NCBI GenBank assembly: GCA_006227965.1
Contig: SBFL01000301.1
Span: 1-18,146 of the forward strand
Source of the DNA: Bacteroidota bacterium
GTDB lineage: Bacteria > Bacteroidota > Bacteroidia > Flavobacteriales > Flavobacteriaceae
Reading direction: 5' to 3'
Length of the DNA stretch: 18,146 nucleotides
Shown here: piece by piece, positions 15,847 through 18,146 of the stretch
Numbering within the stretch: position 1 is the first letter of the stretch
Layout: each line of letters begins with the position of its first letter
Made by a program: the position numbers and the translations under genes
The notes under the pieces: generated by a model
Databases searched by the model: none
What the model saw: the letters and a program-made list of their open reading frames with translations, nothing else
Told to the model about the DNA's origin: nothing

Positions 15847-16482
15847 TTATTTCCTGCCGAAATCAGCGGGGATTTCTCCCCATGCCCGGGTCTCCCATTT
15901 GACCACTGGGGTAGTGTAACTGTTGTTCTGCAGCCAGTGTTCTGCCCGTCGAATCAAGTGGAATAACTCCCCGTTCTTATCTGATTCCTTTAAACGGGTA
16001 TTGCACTTCTTCTTCTTTACCCAGCTGATGGCTGTACGGGAATCCGAATAGATGACGCGGTTGCTGTTCCTTTTCTTAAGGTAGGCCAGCCCGTGCACGA
16101 TGGCCAGGAATTCACCTATATTGTTGGTTCCCTCATGAAAGGGCCCCTGTGCAAACAGCGTTTTTCCCGAACGGGTATCCACTCCCTGGTATTCCATAAC
16201 CCCCGGGTTCCCGCTCGAGGCTGCGTCCACGGCAATGGAATTGTAACTTGGCGGGCCTATGCGGGCCAGAGTTTCCCTGTCTGCTTCCGATTTTACCTTC
16301 CTGGCTTTAAGGGTCTCCTCGTAAGATTTATCAAAGGCAGCCCTGGCTTCTTCCTTTTCAGGGAATCCCATGTAACGGGCCCCTTCAAAACCCTGGATCT
16401 GTTTTTTACAGTCGTTCCAGTTTTCGTATATGCCCGGTTTTTTGCCCTTCCAAACCACGTAGTACTTATTCTTCCCGGCCAT
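15847..16482 (-). CDS. Viroplasmin-domain ribonuclease HI
   Basis: A 211-residue RNase H of the bacterial/eukaryotic H1 layout, cutting RNA in RNA-DNA hybrids. Residues 5-50 (KYYVVWKGKKPGIYENWNDC ... YMGFPEKEEARAAF) form the hybrid-binding viroplasmin-like domain. The catalytic domain shows the four acidic residues: Asp86 (AVDAASSGNPG), Glu124 (NNIGEFLA), Asp147 (IYSDSRTAISWV) and Asp207 (IPADFGRK). The linker is about 30 residues. The start ATG lies 3 bases after the purN stop, so the two genes should be co-transcribed. No missing residues or truncation are seen. Confidence 0.95.
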   Translation of the reverse strand: MAGKNKYYVVWKGKKPGIYENWNDCKKQIQGFEGARYMGFPEKEEARAAFDKSYEETLKARKVKSEADRETLARIGPPSYNSIAVDAASSGNPGVMEYQGVDTRSGKTLFAQGPFHEGTNNIGEFLAIVHGLAYLKKRNSNRVIYSDSRTAISWVKKKKCNTRLKESDKNGELFHLIRRAEHWLQNNSYTTPVVKWETRAWGEIPADFGRK

Positions 16483-16485
16483 GGC

Positions 16486-17061
16486 TTAACCGAATAAAAG
16501 GTTGCTGATGACCTCGGGGTAGTGCTTGTATTCCAGCTTGTGGATTTTTCCAGCCAGGCTTTCCGGGGTTTCCCCTTCCGTGATTACAACCTTCTCCTGC
16601 AGGATAATGGCTCCCTGGTCATAGGCCTCGTTTACAAAATGCACTGTAATACCGGATTCTTTCTCCCCGTGTTTCAGGACGGCCTCGTGCACATGCATCC
16701 CGTACATGCCTTTTCCCCCGAACCCCGGCAGCAGGGCCGGATGGATGTTGATTATTTTTTGGGGGAAGGCCCGGACCATATCCTCGGGGATCTTCCACAG
16801 GAACCCGGCCAGGATGATAAGATCCGGCTCGAGGCCTCTGAGCAAATGAAGAAGTCCGTCCAGTTCCTGAAAAGCGGGTCGGTTAAAGCAGAATAAGGGC
16901 AACTTCAGGCGCTTGCACCGGTCGACGACCCCGGCTCCCGGGTTATTACAGAGGACGCCTTTGATCCGAACTCTGGAATCCTCCCTGAAAAAGGAGGCGA
17001 TATTCTCCACGTTTGAGCCTGATCCTGAAGCAAATAATACGATATTCTTCTGGCTTTGCAT
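16486..17061 (-). CDS. purN: Phosphoribosylglycinamide formyltransferase
   Basis: A 191-residue enzyme for the third step of purine synthesis, using 10-formyl-tetrahydrofolate to formylate GAR. ASGSGSN (11-17) is the phosphate-binding loop. Catalytic Asn105, His107 (INIHPALLPGF) and Asp148 (YDQGAIILQ) correspond to the Asn-His-Asp triad of the E. coli enzyme. After the catalytic His the sequence is PALLPGFGGKGMYGMHVHEAV, a variant found in place of the usual LLPKYPGLHT. Length is a little below that of E. coli PurN (212). The ATG at 17061 is preceded by a -7 element at 17090-17097. It is divergent from acpP and heads the purN-RNase HI transcript. Confidence 0.95.
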   Translation of the reverse strand: MQSQKNIVLFASGSGSNVENIASFFREDSRVRIKGVLCNNPGAGVVDRCKRLKLPLFCFNRPAFQELDGLLHLLRGLEPDLIILAGFLWKIPEDMVRAFPQKIINIHPALLPGFGGKGMYGMHVHEAVLKHGEKESGITVHFVNEAYDQGAIILQEKVVITEGETPESLAGKIHKLEYKHYPEVISNLLFG

Positions 17062-17089
17062 TGCCTGGGGGGACGGGTAAAATTCCTGA

Positions 17090-17097
17090 CAAATGTA
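17090..17097 (-). promoter_or_regulatory. -7 element of the purN promoter
   Basis: TACATTTG on the minus strand matches TAnnTTTG, 28 bases before the purN ATG. No matching TTTG is visible 19-20 bases upstream. It shares the gap with the divergent acpP promoter. Confidence 0.5.
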
Positions 17098-17170
17098 CTA
17101 TTGTTGACCCTAAAATGTGTATATTGGAATACAATTTGTCGGCAAAACGGGTATTTAATCCAAAGTTTTT

Positions 17171-17178
17171 TATTTTTG
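17171..17178 (+). promoter_or_regulatory. -7 element of the acpP promoter
   Basis: TATTTTTG matches TAnnTTTG exactly and lies 28 bases before the acpP ATG, the same distance as for purN. The expected -33 TTTG is not seen. The short leader is AT-rich with no Shine-Dalgarno sequence. Confidence 0.55.
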
Positions 17179-17206
17179 CCATCATTTTAATTTAAAACCT
17201 TACAAT

Positions 17207-17443
17207 ATGTCAGACATTGCATCAAGAGTAAAGGCTATCATCGTAGATAAGCTGGGTGTTGACGAAAATGAGGTGGTAGCTGAAGCCAGCTTCACCAACG
17301 ACCTGGGGGCAGATTCATTGGATACCGTGGAGCTGATCATGGAATTTGAGAAGGAATTTGATATTCAGATACCTGATGATCAAGCGGAAAATATAGCAAC
17401 AGTTGGCCAGGCCATCAGTTATATTGAGGAGGCCAAGAATTAA
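17207..17443 (+). CDS. acpP: Acyl carrier protein
   Basis: A 78-residue, strongly acidic carrier protein that holds growing fatty-acyl chains on 4'-phosphopantetheine. The attachment site is Ser37 in the canonical [10 protein letters not shown] segment (34-43). The rest ([42 protein letters not shown]) matches house-keeping AcpP closely. The start ATG at 17207 gives the standard length. It is followed after about 25 bases by a strong hairpin and then by fabF, the usual neighbour in Bacteroidota and many other bacteria. High expression is expected from the family, and a dedicated promoter is present. Confidence 0.98.
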   Translation: MSDIASRVKAIIVDKLGVDENEVVAEASFTNDLGADSLDTVELIMEFEKEFDIQIPDDQAENIATVGQAISYIEEAKN

Positions 17444-17467
17444 TGATAACATACTATTGAGTAGTTA

Positions 17468-17509
17468 AATTATCCATGCGGTAACCATGCTGCGTGGATA
17501 ATTTTTTTT
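17468..17509 (+). terminator. Terminator or attenuator between acpP and fabF
   Basis: AATTATCCATGC and GCGTGGATAATT form a 12-bp stem with one G-U pair and a 12-base loop, followed by T8 (17502-17509). It starts 24 bases after the acpP stop and ends 42 bases before the fabF ATG. A poor -7-like box TACGCTTG (17514-17521) follows and could restart transcription. It would make acpP transcripts more abundant than acpP-fabF ones. Confidence 0.85.
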
Positions 17510-17551
17510 AATTTACGCTTGGGTTAGACAGCAACTAAAGAGATTCGTTCC

Positions 17552-18146
17552 ATGCAAAGAAAACGAGTGGTAGTTACAGGTCTGGGAGCCCTTACACCCA
17601 TTGGTAACAATGTGGATGCTTACTGGGAAGGCCTTAAAACTGGCAAGAGCGGAAGTGCCCTGATCACCTACTTCGATACCGAAAAATTCAAGACCAAATT
17701 TGCCTGCGAATTAAAGGGGTTTGACCCCATGGAGTATTTTGATCGCAAGGAAGCCAGGAAACTCGATCGCTTCACCCAGTACGCTCTTGTTTCCTCCGAC
17801 GAGGCCATCGCTGATGCGGGTCTTGACCTGGAAAAAGTGGATAAATTCCGCGTTGGGGTCATTTGGGGTGCGGGCATCGGTGGTTTGGAGACTTTTCAGA
17901 CAGAAGTGCTGAACTTTGCCAAGGGTGACGGTACACCCCGGTTCAATCCCTTCTTTATTCCCAAGATGATCGCAGATATTGCCCCTGGCAATATTTCTAT
18001 AAAGCATGGTTTCATGGGGCCGAATTACACCACGGTATCGGCCTGTGCCTCCTCCGCCAATGCCATGATCGATGCCCTGAACTATATTCGTATGGGGTAT
18101 TGTGACGTAGTGGTGACAGGAGGTAGTGAGGCCGCCGTAACCATTG
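17552..18146 (+). CDS. fabF: 3-oxoacyl-ACP synthase II, N-terminal part (cut by window edge)
   Basis: The first 198 codons of the condensing enzyme that extends acyl-ACP with malonyl-ACP. It begins MQRKRVVVTGLGALTPIGN, the FabF/FabB N-terminus. The active-site Cys165 is in TVSACASSANA (162-171), with GPNYTT just before. The GVIWGAGIGGLETF segment (102-115) is the glycine-rich turn found in KAS II. The His residues of the triad lie beyond the window edge. FabF is favoured over FabB by the position right after acpP. The start at 17552 gives the usual N-terminus, and there is no competing upstream start. Confidence 0.95.
   Translation, partial: MQRKRVVVTGLGALTPIGNNVDAYWEGLKTGKSGSALITYFDTEKFKTKFACELKGFDPMEYFDRKEARKLDRFTQYALVSSDEAIADAGLDLEKVDKFRVGVIWGAGIGGLETFQTEVLNFAKGDGTPRFNPFFIPKMIADIAPGNISIKHGFMGPNYTTVSACASSANAMIDALNYIRMGYCDVVVTGGSEAAVTI

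Overview
The window reads as chromosomal DNA of a member of the Bacteroidota, most likely a marine Flavobacteriaceae with fairly balanced GC (Robiginitalea/Muriicola-like is a guess from gene content and base composition, not proven). Support comes from promoters of the Bacteroidota type (TTTG, about 19-20 bases, TAnnTTTG), an OmpA protein with thrombospondin type 3 repeats, a long PurF, a viroplasmin-type RNase HI, and near absence of Shine-Dalgarno sequences. No phage, insertion sequence, CRISPR array or antibiotic-resistance cassette is visible. Most of the window is housekeeping DNA.

Layout. Positions 1-845 (minus): a GNAT acetyltransferase overlapping the start of a MATE transporter that runs off the left edge. 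897-1694 (plus): a tandem-domain universal stress protein. 1695-2181: no protein gene, but a tRNA-Ala(GGC) on the minus strand with its own promoter and terminator. 2182-2892 (plus): a short-chain dehydrogenase whose stop codon abuts the stop of an AddB-like nuclease (minus). 2893-11538 is one long minus-strand stretch: AddA-like helicase-nuclease, kbl, OmpA, AddB-like nuclease. The two recombination subunits are therefore separated by an acyltransferase and an outer-membrane protein. Divergent from addA is a Mn-type superoxide dismutase, followed by a terminator.

12303-12905 is the most unusual stretch. It has no ordinary gene but carries three tandem copies of a compact minus-strand unit. 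Each has a degenerate -7 box placed exactly 13 bases upstream, a nearly invariant 39-base block, and a perfect or near-perfect 12-13 bp terminator hairpin whose stem sequence differs between copies while pairing is kept. I read these as three small RNA genes of about 76 nt, with tiny peptides as the alternative.

12906-17061 (minus) holds purN, a viroplasmin-RNase HI, a PfkB kinase and purF, joining two steps of purine synthesis. 17207 to the right edge (plus) holds acpP and the start of fabF, the core of fatty-acid elongation, separated by a strong terminator-like hairpin.
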